64,000 nucleotides of DNA from a virus. The notes under the pieces were generated by a model, which saw only the letters and a program-made list of their open reading frames with translations, had not been told where the DNA came from and made no database searches. Shown here piece after piece: positions 23,585-32,030 of the stretch. Every line of letters starts with the position of its first letter. The stretch's first letter is position 1. The translations under genes and the position numbers were made by a program. Location of the stretch: positions 28,495 through 92,494 of IMG/VR virus record IMGVR_UViG_3300017917_003339; one strand, 5' to 3'.

Positions 23585-24307
23585 TTATTTAATGTTTATG
23601 TTAATTCCAGATTTTACTGTTTCGATAGCTTCAACAATTTTGTTTTTAGCAATAGTGTTAGCATTTAACTTGCTATCAACTTCATCCAACTGTGGTTGGT
23701 ATTTACCATCAATGTCTTGAAGCTTGGATTGTCTGTCAGCAATTTGAATTTGCAACGCTTCCAATTGTTGTTGGAACATTGTCAATTCGTTAGCTAGAGT
23801 TTGATTCTCAGATTCTTTTTGTTTCAAAAGATTGTCTTTTTTACCCTTACCCTTAGCAACGTTTTCATCGTATACTTTGGTAATCTCACCAATATAGAAA
23901 TCAGCTTGAGAGATAAGTTTCTCTTTGCTAATCGTTTTATCCATTGCCGTACCCATAGCGTATGCCATTGCATATACTTGTGGATTGGTCATACCACCAT
24001 GTGATACTGATTGGAAAAACTCATAGAAATCAAAACCATCTTGGTTAAGGGAGTTAAAACCATTCTCATACAATTCAACAGCTTTTTCTAAGTGTTCTTG
24101 AGACACGTTAGCTTGCGATGCAAATGTTGGTTGTGGAGTTGGTGCTGAAGTTGGAAACGAGAAAACAGGTGTTGCAACCTCAGATGTTTGCGCATTTTCA
24201 GGAAACTTTGTAGCAGTTTGCTGTTTAGCAGGTGCTGGCGCTTGTTGACTAGTACCCTCACTAGAATTTTCATCTTGAGTGAAGATTAGATTTCTTAAAA
24301 AACTCAT
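23585..24307 (-). CDS. Hypothetical protein with coiled coil, 240 aa
   Basis: Low-complexity P/Q/T/A N-terminus (about 15-70), a folded helical middle (HLEKAVELYENGFNSL onward) and a coiled coil at about 165-225. First gene of the operon, 1 nt before the membrane coiled-coil gene. Function unknown. Confidence 0.72.
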   Translation of the reverse strand: MSFLRNLIFTQDENSSEGTSQQAPAPAKQQTATKFPENAQTSEVATPVFSFPTSAPTPQPTFASQANVSQEHLEKAVELYENGFNSLNQDGFDFYEFFQSVSHGGMTNPQVYAMAYAMGTAMDKTISKEKLISQADFYIGEITKVYDENVAKGKGKKDNLLKQKESENQTLANELTMFQQQLEALQIQIADRQSKLQDIDGKYQPQLDEVDSKLNANTIAKNKIVEAIETVKSGININIK

Positions 24308-24332
24308 TTTGTAATTGTTTATGTTTTACGAT

Positions 24333-24342
24333 GCAAATATAC
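24333..24342 (-). promoter_or_regulatory. TAnnTTTG promoter for the ABC-system operon
   Basis: GTATATTTGC, 25 nt before the ATG at 24307. Confidence 0.7.
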
Positions 24343-24478
24343 GAAGTGTTTTTGTGTGTACCAAATTTTTAATGTTAACTGATTGTTAACAAAGACAGCG
24401 GCACGTGGGAATGACAAAACCTAAGTTCTAGAAACCGTTCACTCGTAAACGAGCTACACGCGCTTGTCTTTTTTATTA

Positions 24479-24538
24479 AGTTTAGAGGTAGCTTTACCGA
24501 TAAAGTCAATGGACGATATCAATACATTTTACTAAACT
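24479..24538 (-). ncRNA. Stem-closed spacer element
   Basis: 60 nt between AGTTTAG and CTAAACT (perfect 7 bp). No T-loop, no ORF. Confidence 0.4.
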
Positions 24539-24540
24539 AG

Positions 24541-24625
24541 TACAAGGAGCAGGACTCGAACCTGCGACCCTTCGGTCTGGGATTTCTCCCTCGCCAACCG
24601 CTCTAACCAACTGAGCTACCCCCGT
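24541..24625 (-). tRNA. tRNA-like gene, enlarged anticodon loop (Ala GGC or Phe GAA possible)
   Basis: Good D-arm and T-arm (GCAGG/CCTGC); acceptor ACGGGGG/TCCTTGT with wobbles. Anticodon stem CGGT/ACCG closes a ~20-nt loop with an inner GGGA/TCCC hairpin. Confidence 0.5.
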
Positions 24626-24653
24626 ATATAGGCAACAAGATTAACTTTTTAAT

Positions 24654-24684
24654 ACGCGCTCTAAACCAACTGAGCTACCACCCG
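24654..24684 (-). tRNA. 5' half of a permuted or broken tRNA-Lys(CTT)
   Basis: CGGGTGG acceptor and D-arm GCTC...GAGC, then CGT of the anticodon stem. Its acceptor partner CCACCCA lies 16 nt upstream on the same strand. Confidence 0.5.
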
Positions 24685-24699
24685 AAATCTTTAATCTAG

Positions 24700-24743
24700 T
24701 TGGGTGGGAAGGACTCGAACCTCCGACCTCGTGCTTAAGAGGC
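24700..24743 (-). tRNA. 3' half of a permuted or broken tRNA-Lys(CTT)
   Basis: GC-CTCTTAA-GCACG (anticodon CTT), T-arm GGAGG/CCTTC, acceptor CCACCCA. It precedes, rather than follows, the matching 5' half. Confidence 0.5.
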
Positions 24744-24784
24744 TATTGATTTAAATTGCTGAAATAATCTTTTATACCTATTTT

Positions 24785-24964
24785 TTAAGCCTTAACTTTG
24801 GCTTTTAAAATGTCAATCTGTTTGTTGATGCGTTGTCTATCCGCATCGGTCAAAGCAACCTTTACGTCACTTGTACCCTTTTGGGTTTTTACACCACTTT
24901 TAAGTTGCGCCTCAAATTGCGCTAATGCTCTAGCTTGTCTAGATTTTTGTGCTAATGTAGCCAT
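24785..24964 (-). CDS. Small protein within a tRNA region, 59 aa
   Basis: MATLAQKSRQARALAQFEAQ, then a loop and a second helix (RQRINKQIDILKAKVKA). Ala/Lys/Gln-rich helical hairpin, resembling small ribosome- or RNA-binding proteins in composition only. No family recognised. Confidence 0.68.
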   Translation of the reverse strand: MATLAQKSRQARALAQFEAQLKSGVKTQKGTSDVKVALTDADRQRINKQIDILKAKVKA

Positions 24965-24985
24965 ATTTAAAAATTAATAATTTAG

Positions 24986-25062
24986 TCGAGGAGAAGGGAC
25001 TCGAACCCTTCAGCAACTAGTATACACCCCGCAATGAGGCTGCCGCACCAATACCATCCCCG
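24986..25062 (-). tRNA. tRNA-like gene, anticodon not assignable
   Basis: 77 nt with acceptor CGGGGAT/CTCCTCG and T-arm AAGGG/CCCTT, but no 7-nt anticodon loop with a 5-bp stem can be drawn. Confidence 0.45.
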
Positions 25063-25235
25063 TGTTTTGGTGCTAACTTTCCCACGATAGCACCGTTGCA
25101 GTCTTTTCTTTGGGAGAGGGTCCGAACTGCAAACCCAGAAGTTGTAGCACTTCCTCAGCTGTTACGCTCATTTCCTTTTAACACCTTCCATGGTATGTTA
25201 AAATTCTTTACGTAAGTGTAACCGTCTTACTGTAG

Positions 25236-25308
25236 TGGTACCGACTGGAATCGAACCAGTGACACATGGATTTTCAGTCCATTGCTCTACCAACTGAGCT
25301 ACGGTACC
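25236..25308 (-). tRNA. tRNA-Phe(GAA), copy 1
   Basis: GGTACCG/CGGTACC; ATGGA-CTGAAAA-TCCAT. Confidence 0.94.
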
Positions 25309-25536
25309 TTGAATGGATAAACATTTCCAAGTGTTTACCCTAGCAGTTTTTACGCACTAGCACGGCTAAAAAACTACAAAAAACCTACTCGATGTTTTAT
25401 GCTTGGACAAGGGGCTGCACGAGCAACAACCCAGTTGTTCTGGTACAACTTTAAACCCCAAACTTGAGTCGTTGGCACTGAGTCAATAGTTCCGACACAA
25501 AGATTCCTAGGTTTTTGTGTGTTTCCTATTTAGTCG
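25309..25536 (-). other. 228-nt inter-tRNA gap
   Basis: No ORF or canonical tRNA seen. Two hairpins: GGGTAAACA/TGTTTATCC (25315-25340) and AGTTTTT/AAAAACT (25345-25375). Confidence 0.5.
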
Positions 25537-25613
25537 TGGGGGAAGCTGGACTCGAACCAGCGACCTTTCGCTCTCCTAAGACAGCGAACATCTGCCAACT
25601 GAAATATTCCCCC
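25537..25613 (-). tRNA. tRNA, anticodon loop enlarged (Leu TAG or other)
   Basis: GGGGGAA/TTCCCCC acceptor and GCTGG/CCAGC T-arm; TTCGCT/AGCGAA anticodon stem closes a 10-nt loop. Confidence 0.55.
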
Positions 25614-25662
25614 GATTGCCTCGGTTAAAAACCGAGGGCTTGTTCCGTGACGCTACCGCCCC
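25614..25662 (-). tRNA. Truncated tRNA-Lys(TTT) fragment
   Basis: D-arm-like segment and a perfect CTCGG-TTTTTAA-CCGAG arm, but no T-arm; the next tRNA starts at once. Confidence 0.45.
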
Positions 25663-25790
25663 AGAGATTTACGTCTTTGTGTTTGATACCACCGCCAGTA
25701 CAAAGTTTCATTATCACAAAGATAAGAGGAGGAACTTTCCTATTGGCTACTACTCTCAAACACCCTACGATGTCTAATTAAAATTACAAT

Positions 25791-25800
25791 GCAAATATAC
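25791..25800 (-). promoter_or_regulatory. TAnnTTTG promoter for the second tRNA region
   Basis: GTATATTTGC, with only tRNA-region DNA downstream on this strand. Confidence 0.65.
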
Positions 25801-25842
25801 TAAGTGTTTTTCAATCTTGCAAGTTTTTTAAAAGTTTTTTTT

Positions 25843-26469
25843 TTAAGAGTTAGGGTAATTTATCAACTTTTCACTAAAATAGTAAAAACTTGTTTTACCC
25901 ATTCTTTTAAACCCTAAATTTTCCCAAAACTTTTTAACTCTTTTATGGCTTGCTTTGTTTTCTCTGTCGTCAATCGCAAAAGGTATAACAACAAACAAAC
26001 TATCAGGTTTACCTATAGTGTCTATTATTTCATGTATTACAGCAGAACCAATACCCATACCTCTATTTTTTTCATTTATTCTAAATAAATCAATATAGAT
26101 ATATTCACTAAACTCTTCCAAACTAAATTTAGTTTTGCTTCTGCTATCAGAATCTTTGAAACACGCATCGAAACCATCCACAAAGTTTTGTGATATAATA
26201 TCACAAAAATCATAAGCTTCTTCAAACCCCATCCAAGAAATGTGACGCATAAAATTTATTTTAACTTCACCAATTTCTTCAACGACATCTTTATTTGTCT
26301 CTTCGTCATATGAATAATTATCAACTATTTTAACGTTAATATCTTTTATATGACCCTCACATTCATAATGGATAGATGTTGAATAGTTTATTTCTATCAA
26401 GTTTTCTCTCAAAAGTTCAATAGAATCTGCCACATCTTCACCTAGCATTAACTCAAAGTATTGTTCCAT
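25843..26469 (-). CDS. GNAT-like acetyltransferase, 208 aa
   Basis: NRGMGIGSAVIHEII (about 138-152) is the acetyl-CoA-binding motif A (R/QxxGxG/A), and KKFWENLGFKRMGKTSFYYF is motif B. The first ~120 residues are poorly conserved. Target unknown. Own TATATTTG promoter 31 nt upstream. Confidence 0.72.
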   Translation of the reverse strand: MEQYFELMLGEDVADSIELLRENLIEINYSTSIHYECEGHIKDINVKIVDNYSYDEETNKDVVEEIGEVKINFMRHISWMGFEEAYDFCDIISQNFVDGFDACFKDSDSRSKTKFSLEEFSEYIYIDLFRINEKNRGMGIGSAVIHEIIDTIGKPDSLFVVIPFAIDDRENKASHKRVKKFWENLGFKRMGKTSFYYFSEKLINYPNS

Positions 26470-26499
26470 TTTTTTTATTATTATTATTATTAATACAAT

Positions 26500-26509
26500 G
26501 CAAATATAC
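26500..26509 (-). promoter_or_regulatory. TAnnTTTG promoter
   Basis: Before the acetyltransferase gene at 26469. Confidence 0.7.
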
Positions 26510-26537
26510 TAAGTGTTTTTTAATGTTACAAGTATTT

Positions 26538-27053
26538 TTAAAATTTTTTTCCAATCAACAGATAATAGTTTGAATTTGTTTTTCTTACAGATGTTGATTC
26601 TGATGCGTATATAGGTTCATCAGAATCAATATAGTAATCACGTACTATATCATCTAAAACCTCTTTCAAACTACAACCATCTTCTGAAAAATAAAGTTCA
26701 GCATAGTTTACGTAATCATCCTCATCGATTCCAACAGTGTCTTCAATCATCGATGTATCACAATCATCACTAGTGATGACAATAATGTTATCCGAATTAT
26801 GTAAACTTTTTCTTGAAAAAGCTTCAATTTGTTCATAAAGACCCTTACCGATAATCGCGAAATCTTCACACGCATCAACTTCTGCTGGTACGATAACCAT
26901 TTGGTCACATTCCAATAATTGTTTATGTGAATAGGTACCACCTTTGAATTCAACTATTTCCAAGTTGTAATTGGAAAGAGTTTGGCGAACTCTAGCCACC
27001 ACATCTGGGTTAGCTTTGTTAGACTTCGCCAAGTACACTTTCATCTTTTTCAT
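26538..27053 (-). CDS. Rossmann-like protein, 171 aa
   Basis: KVYLAKSNKANPDVVARVRQ then a CDQMVIVPAE segment resembles SLOG or nucleoside deoxyribosyltransferase-like folds (beta-strand, helix with Pro/Asp, then a V-x-V-P-AE strand). Ends 6 nt upstream of the next promoter-less gap. Function not assigned. Confidence 0.6.
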   Translation of the reverse strand: MKKMKVYLAKSNKANPDVVARVRQTLSNYNLEIVEFKGGTYSHKQLLECDQMVIVPAEVDACEDFAIIGKGLYEQIEAFSRKSLHNSDNIIVITSDDCDTSMIEDTVGIDEDDYVNYAELYFSEDGCSLKEVLDDIVRDYYIDSDEPIYASESTSVRKTNSNYYLLIGKKF

Positions 27054-27059
27054 AGCAGA

Positions 27060-27395
27060 TTACTTTTCAGTTTCTTCTTCACCGAAGTATTCGTTGTAGA
27101 TAGCTTCGGCTTCAGCCAATTCAACCTCTTTCAAAGCTAAATCCATACGACATTGGTGTAATTCGGAAACCCATTTAGCTGGTTCGAAATCTGGATGACC
27201 AGGTCTCAACGATGTTGTGTTTTCTGGTGCCAAGTCGGTTAACTTGTTGATAGTGCTTTTTAATTTAGATTTCTCTTTTTTCAAGTTGTTGATGAAAGAG
27301 TTTAACTCCAATACAACATCTTCTGCCAAGTCGCTTGCTCTATTAGCCAATGTAGCTGAATTGCTAGACGAAATCATTTTTTCAAATTTACTCAT
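27060..27395 (-). CDS. Coiled-coil protein, 111 aa
   Basis: Start MSKFEKMISS at 27395 because the promoter box at 27429-27438 lies between it and an earlier ATG. Helical throughout (FINNLKKEKSKLKSTINKL). Operon with the Rossmann-like gene. Confidence 0.72.
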   Translation of the reverse strand: MSKFEKMISSSNSATLANRASDLAEDVVLELNSFINNLKKEKSKLKSTINKLTDLAPENTTSLRPGHPDFEPAKWVSELHQCRMDLALKEVELAEAEAIYNEYFGEEETEK

Positions 27396-27428
27396 AAAGT
27401 TTATTTTTAATGTTATAATTAATACATT

Positions 27429-27438
27429 GCAAATATAC
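27429..27438 (-). promoter_or_regulatory. TAnnTTTG promoter
   Basis: GTATATTTGC, 33 nt before the ATG at 27395. Confidence 0.7.
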
Positions 27439-27463
27439 GAGTAATTTTCCAATCTAGCAAATC

Positions 27464-29791
27464 TTACTTAAGAAATTTTTTGATTTTTTTGATTTCTTCA
27501 AATAATTTGTAGTTTTTGAAGTAAGAAGGGATATCTTTGATAAACATGAATCCATTATAGGTGCTGTTATCATCCTTATGGACCACAGTGGTATATATTG
27601 AACCGTTGGTTTTGATTTTGCTTCTGTCGAAGACAATTCTAACCAATTCGTTTTCTATCTCATTGGTGTTTTCATCTTGACCTAAATTTTTAAGTGTTTT
27701 TTCAAAAGCGGTAAGAATATCGTACTTGGTTTTCTTCAGAGCTTCAATTTCATCTTCTGAACGTTCATCTTCCTCATCGTTATCATATATTTTGTCATCT
27801 ATGATTTCGTAGATTTCATCTTTTATACGTTGCTCTATCGCAGCACTATCAATATTCATGTTATTATGTTCTCTTATGGTTTCCCATAATTCATCATAAC
27901 TGCTCGGTAACTCAGCTTGTTCAAGCATGTCCTCCAACAAAGATTCAAAAGCACTTTCAAAGTCTGTTTTGTCTTTGGTTAAAATATCAGCATCTGAAAT
28001 CAACGCACCAATAAAATTAGGTATTGCTATTGTTATCTCTTTATAGTCTCTACTACGATAACTATATCTATTTGATTCATATGTTATTATTTTTTGAAAC
28101 TTATTACTAAGGTCTGTAAAGGTTTCTTCTTCAGCTTCATCTTGAGCATTTGAATATACTTCGTCTATGTATTCTTTGATTGAATCTTCTACCCCAAATT
28201 TTTCTAACATAGAAGCTACAATTTCTTGTGTTGGGTTGATTCCATTTTTTCTTAACCTCGTAACCAATTCTGAATCTGTTAAGACTCTTTCAATAAAATG
28301 CTGATATTCTTCGTCAAGACCATCTCTCCATCCTTCAAAATAACTATCATTCCATGACTGCCAATTGCTATCTGACAATTCAGACATTAAGTCTTCCAAA
28401 TTATGACCAAACTTAACATCAGAACCAAATTCAAATGTAAGTTTATCTGAATAATCGCCATATGTAACAGATACTGTATCTGGTAGCATTTCATTTAAAG
28501 TTTCAATGGTCGCATCATCTTCTTTATACCTATGTTCAGCACTATGTTTTAACCCATCGATAATTGGTTTAATTTCAGAATAGTTTTTTACCAATTTACC
28601 AGAAGCATGTTTTTCAAGCATTTCTAATTTATCAGCACCGTTAATAGCAATGAAATTACCAATTTGTTTTTTGTTTAGGCTACTTAAATACGCTGAAATT
28701 CTATCGTCTGGTAAAACAACCAACTCAGTATACATCATACGTAGCCTTTTTCTATTCCAATTGTCAGCGTTCAAATAAGTGTCCAATTTTCTATCACTAA
28801 TTTGTGCATAACGCTTAACAAGTTTAGAATTGTTTTTGATACTAGCAAATTGCTCATCATCCAATCCAATACCAAATGAAACATACAAATTCTTTAAGTC
28901 ATCTGGCAGCATCAAGAATTGGTTAGTTGAAATTGGCCTTGCAATTGTTGGGTATATATCCAAATAAGCCTTTTTATCTTCGTAGCTAAGACTTTTAAAT
29001 TCGTTGTCGCTTATCCCTTTTTTGAATCTCTCATGTTGAGCTCTTTCTTCTGGTGTGAACGGTTTTGGTTTTAATACTTCTTTGATACCAGCTAACTTAG
29101 GGTTTATTTCAAGTATTTGGTTCCAACTCATTTGATTATCACCATCATTGTTTGCTGATGTAACTATGTATTGTGGTGTTTCGTTATCCTCAGGGTTAAG
29201 GTTCTTAGGTACTTGAATAACAAAGAAGTGGTATCTATTTTCAAAACCACCACTAACACCGCCTTTTTTTGCAATAGCAGCCAATTCTGTTTCAGTTGCT
29301 TTAACATCCTTAACAAAATAAAATGCTGGTTCGTATGGTTTAAATCTGTAAGTATAGAACATGTTTGAAGAGTCTGACCTTGCGACACACCAGCTATATG
29401 GCATACTACCCTTGTATTTGATACAAGCTCTTGGGCTATCAGCATAAAACACTTCTATACCATTTTTGTTGTACACAGCTTCACCAGTAACTTCAATGTC
29501 ATTTTGTTTCGACATAGTTGTTTTTACTGGTCTTTGACCTGACACATAATCTACAAGAGTTTCAAGGGAATTAAATGTTGGATAAGCGTCAATATCAAAA
29601 CGCTTTTCAACTGGAACGTTGATATTTAAGTCTGGATTAAGAGCTTCACGGTATTTACCATCTCTAATGTGTTTGAATTTTTCAATATAACTTCTAACAA
29701 TCTCTGGGTCATAATTTTGAGATATGAATTTCTGAGTTTGACTCTTGAAATCTTCGTTTAATAAATCCTTGAATATATGTGATAATTTCAT
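27464..29791 (-). CDS. Large CTS-tagged protein, 775 aa
   Basis: Starts MKLSHIFKDLLNE (L-L-N-E, residues 10-13). A conserved-looking region at about 125-165 (KYKGSMPYSWCVARSDSSNM, then YTYRF and AFYFVKD) resembles the WC segment in the tagged 60537-61730 protein. The rest is helical and acidic, with possible repeats at about 255-400. Function unknown; size, tag and ATATTTATA motif suggest a head-packaged protein. Confidence 0.75.
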   Translation of the reverse strand: MKLSHIFKDLLNEDFKSQTQKFISQNYDPEIVRSYIEKFKHIRDGKYREALNPDLNINVPVEKRFDIDAYPTFNSLETLVDYVSGQRPVKTTMSKQNDIEVTGEAVYNKNGIEVFYADSPRACIKYKGSMPYSWCVARSDSSNMFYTYRFKPYEPAFYFVKDVKATETELAAIAKKGGVSGGFENRYHFFVIQVPKNLNPEDNETPQYIVTSANNDGDNQMSWNQILEINPKLAGIKEVLKPKPFTPEERAQHERFKKGISDNEFKSLSYEDKKAYLDIYPTIARPISTNQFLMLPDDLKNLYVSFGIGLDDEQFASIKNNSKLVKRYAQISDRKLDTYLNADNWNRKRLRMMYTELVVLPDDRISAYLSSLNKKQIGNFIAINGADKLEMLEKHASGKLVKNYSEIKPIIDGLKHSAEHRYKEDDATIETLNEMLPDTVSVTYGDYSDKLTFEFGSDVKFGHNLEDLMSELSDSNWQSWNDSYFEGWRDGLDEEYQHFIERVLTDSELVTRLRKNGINPTQEIVASMLEKFGVEDSIKEYIDEVYSNAQDEAEEETFTDLSNKFQKIITYESNRYSYRSRDYKEITIAIPNFIGALISDADILTKDKTDFESAFESLLEDMLEQAELPSSYDELWETIREHNNMNIDSAAIEQRIKDEIYEIIDDKIYDNDEEDERSEDEIEALKKTKYDILTAFEKTLKNLGQDENTNEIENELVRIVFDRSKIKTNGSIYTTVVHKDDNSTYNGFMFIKDIPSYFKNYKLFEEIKKIKKFLK

Positions 29792-29804
29792 GCTAATTTT
29801 TTAA

Positions 29805-29813
29805 TATAAATAT
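29805..29813 (-). promoter_or_regulatory. ATATTTATA motif
   Basis: 13 nt before the ATG at 29791. Confidence 0.6.
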
Positions 29814-29823
29814 CACAAAAAAA

Positions 29824-30348
29824 CTAAACAGACATCCTTTTAACCATCTTTCTGTATATTCTATCTTCAAAATCTTTCATCAAAGAATCTGGGATTCTAA
29901 TTCCTTTAGATTCGAATTCACCTATAATCTCACGTTTAAGAAATGTACCCTCAACAATTCCATCACCCCATTGGTCACACCAAAGTCCCCAGCTTTTCTT
30001 ACCAACAATCACAGCCTTGACTATGTTTGGGTGTCTGGTTACTATGGGTTTTCCACCAGAGTATTGTCCGTTATCGAATTTTCTAAATGTGTTTTTACCT
30101 TCGGATTCATTGACATCAAATTCAACATTGACGATAGAACCGCAAAAGGTAAGAATACCTTTCCTATAAGAAGATAGAAAGAAATTGAAGATTTCATTGA
30201 AGTTGTCGGAATACTTTGATAACTTTCTATCAAGTCTGTTACCAGTTTCCTTTTTGCGTAATTCAATACGCTCTTGTTTTGTTAGGCTCCCAAGCGGTCG
30301 CCTCCTGATTGTGTTGTTTTCATATTCTTGTGTTTTTTGTTTAACCAA
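29824..30348 (-). CDS. Hypothetical protein, about 174 aa (start uncertain)
   Basis: The frame opens at a TTG (30348) inside the GluRS gene; no ATG exists before the last quarter. The core (GILTFCGSIVNVEFDVNES, SWGLWCDQWGDGIVEGTFLK) looks like a real folded domain. Possibly translated by re-initiation after GluRS. Confidence 0.6.
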   Translation of the reverse strand: MVKQKTQEYENNTIRRRPLGSLTKQERIELRKKETGNRLDRKLSKYSDNFNEIFNFFLSSYRKGILTFCGSIVNVEFDVNESEGKNTFRKFDNGQYSGGKPIVTRHPNIVKAVIVGKKSWGLWCDQWGDGIVEGTFLKREIIGEFESKGIRIPDSLMKDFEDRIYRKMVKRMSV

Positions 30349-31085
30349 TTTAATTTATTCAAGTCAATACTTGAATTAGATTTTACAATATGACCATCTG
30401 GAAAATGTTTTATCATATCAGACATACTCAATACTGGAAAATCTTTGTCAAAGTTTGCGTTTGGATGTGACCAACCAAATTTAAACAACCAATTCAACAA
30501 CGCATCAACATCATAGTCATTATAATCATCCGTAGTACAGTTACCAGTTCTTTTAGATAACTTACTACCCTTATAAAACAATAAACCAGCATGTTGAACA
30601 TTTGGAAATTGTTTTTGACCATATACGTTGCAAATCATATCCCACAACTTTTGTTGTTTTGGTAAATTTGTAATGTGGTCCACACCTCTGATTATGTCTG
30701 TAATGTCATAATCATAGTCATCTAATATCGAAGCAAAATTATAGGTTGGATAACCGTTATCTCTAAGGATAACCATATCGTAATCTCCCATGTTTACGTT
30801 TAACGTACCATCGTCTTTTTTAAACCCTATAGCTGTTGCCACTTGTTTGTATCGGTCAAGTCTGCTACTTTGCTTAAATGTTACATCATAATTTAACCCA
30901 AAGTAATTCATTTGTTGATATATGAAATCTACATCTGAATCATTGTTCCTAGACAAATCTGTGTCATCGATTCTAAGGATAAAATTACCATCATTTGATT
31001 TACTCAATAAATAATTGAATAAAGCAGTACGTAATGTCCCTAAATGAAATTTGCCCGTTGGTGAAGGGGCAATTCTTGTTTTCAT
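30282..31085 (-). CDS. gltX: Glutamyl-tRNA synthetase catalytic domain
   Basis: 267 aa starting MKTRIAPSPTG. HIGH-type motif is FHLGT (in PSPTGKFHLGTLRTALFNYL), followed by LRIDDTD, IRGVDHITN, and KMSKS-type SKLSKR. The anticodon-binding C-terminal half of a full GltX is missing, so it is either a stand-alone catalytic core or a GluQ-like enzyme acting on tRNA or another acceptor. It lies at the mouth of a region with two tRNA-Glu genes. Confidence 0.88.
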   Translation of the reverse strand: MKTRIAPSPTGKFHLGTLRTALFNYLLSKSNDGNFILRIDDTDLSRNNDSDVDFIYQQMNYFGLNYDVTFKQSSRLDRYKQVATAIGFKKDDGTLNVNMGDYDMVILRDNGYPTYNFASILDDYDYDITDIIRGVDHITNLPKQQKLWDMICNVYGQKQFPNVQHAGLLFYKGSKLSKRTGNCTTDDYNDYDVDALLNWLFKFGWSHPNANFDKDFPVLSMSDMIKHFPDGHIVKSNSSIDLNKLNWLNKKHKNMKTTQSGGDRLGA

Positions 31086-31106
31086 AATACTATTTTTTAT
31101 ATTTTG

Positions 31107-31179
31107 TGGAGCTGACGGGAGTTGAACCCGCATCCTCTACCTTGCAAAGGTAGCGCTCAGCCAGTTGAGCTACAGCCCC
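31107..31179 (-). tRNA. tRNA-Ala(TGC), copy 1
   Basis: GGGGCTG/CAGCTCC; CTACC-TTTGCAA-GGTAG. Confidence 0.93.
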
Positions 31180-31186
31180 AAAATTT

Positions 31187-31238
31187 CTAATTCTACGCTT
31201 ACAATATGTAGTTCTATGAATTAGTAACAGTCTCATCT
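31187..31238 (-). repeat. Inter-tRNA hairpin repeat, copy 3
   Basis: GATGAGACTGTTACTAATTC ... GAATTAG, 16 kb from copies 1 and 2. Confidence 0.7.
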
Positions 31239-31241
31239 GTG

Positions 31242-31362
31242 CGGACGCAGTGGGACTCGAACCCACAGCTTTTTCGTGACAGGAAAATTAACTAATGCTG
31301 CTGGAGATAACCTTGTCAGGTTATGACTTGTTTTTAACATGTTACCCTTACACCATACGTCC
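31242..31362 (-). tRNA. Oversized tRNA-Asp(GTC)
   Basis: 121 nt. Perfect anticodon arm TTTTC-CTGTCAC-GAAAA, T-arm GTGGG/CCCAC and GGACG/CGTCC acceptor. About 48 extra nt, with an ATAACC/GGTTAT hairpin, lie between the D-arm and the anticodon arm. Confidence 0.6.
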
Positions 31363-31500
31363 AAAAATACCTTTACATTTCAAAGGTTAAGCAGGTTTAG
31401 TTGCGGACTTTCCTTCCAGTCAGTGCTTCTTTTTCCAGAGATTGCCTCTATACGCACGTTATCTGACAATTTTAACACGAAGCGACCGTGTTAGCAATCG

Positions 31501-31574
31501 TGGAGACTGCGGGAGTCGAACCCGCGACCTTCTGCGTGCAAGGCAGACGCTCTAGCCAGCTGAGCTAAGTCCCC
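31501..31574 (-). tRNA. tRNA-Ala(TGC), copy 2
   Basis: GGGGACT/AGTCTCC; TCTGC-CTTGCAC-GCAGA. Confidence 0.93.
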
Positions 31575-31584
31575 AAATATTTTA

Positions 31585-31655
31585 GAAGCGCAATTGGTTT
31601 CGAACCAATGTTTCCAGCTACGCGCCAGCGTCCTAAGCCCCTAGACGATACACTT
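31585..31655 (-). tRNA. tRNA-like gene, defective anticodon arm
   Basis: AAGTGTA/TGCGCTT acceptor, Glu-like D-arm (GTCTAGGGGCTTAGGAC), T-arm ATTGG/CCAAT. No paired 5-bp anticodon stem. Confidence 0.5.
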
Positions 31656-31757
31656 TAACTACTCTCAATACAACTGCCATCATATATTGAGTAGAATGGC
31701 CTTGTTACTTCACCTTTCAGTTGGCAGACCTACTTGGTTTTTCACTCACCTTTTTTG

Positions 31758-31831
31758 CCGAGATACTGGGATTCGAACCCAGTTCGCACGCCGTGACAGG
31801 GCGGCATCCTTCGCCAGTGGACCTTACCTCG
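31758..31831 (-). tRNA. tRNA-Asp(GTC)
   Basis: CGAGGTA/TATCTCG; loop CTGTCAC. Confidence 0.92.
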
Positions 31832-31840
31832 AATCTATGG

Positions 31841-31914
31841 CGGTCTGTACGGGACTCGAACCCGTGACCTTCGCCGTGACAGGGCGACATTGTAACCAAC
31901 TCTACTAACAGACC
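31841..31914 (-). tRNA. tRNA-Asp(GTC), further copy
   Basis: GGTCTGT/ACAGACC; CGCC-CTGTCAC-GGCG. Confidence 0.93.
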
Positions 31915-31923
31915 AAATATTGG

Positions 31924-31996
31924 TAGTCTGTACGGGATTCGAACCCGTGTTTTACCCGTGAAAGGGGCACGTCCTGACCAACTAGACGAACAGACC
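31924..31996 (-). tRNA. tRNA-Glu(TTC), copy 1
   Basis: GGTCTGT/ACAGACT; TGCCC-CTTTCAC-GGGTA. Confidence 0.92.
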
Positions 31997-32030
31997 ATTT
32001 AGATTTTTGATTACTGGAATCTTAACCAGA

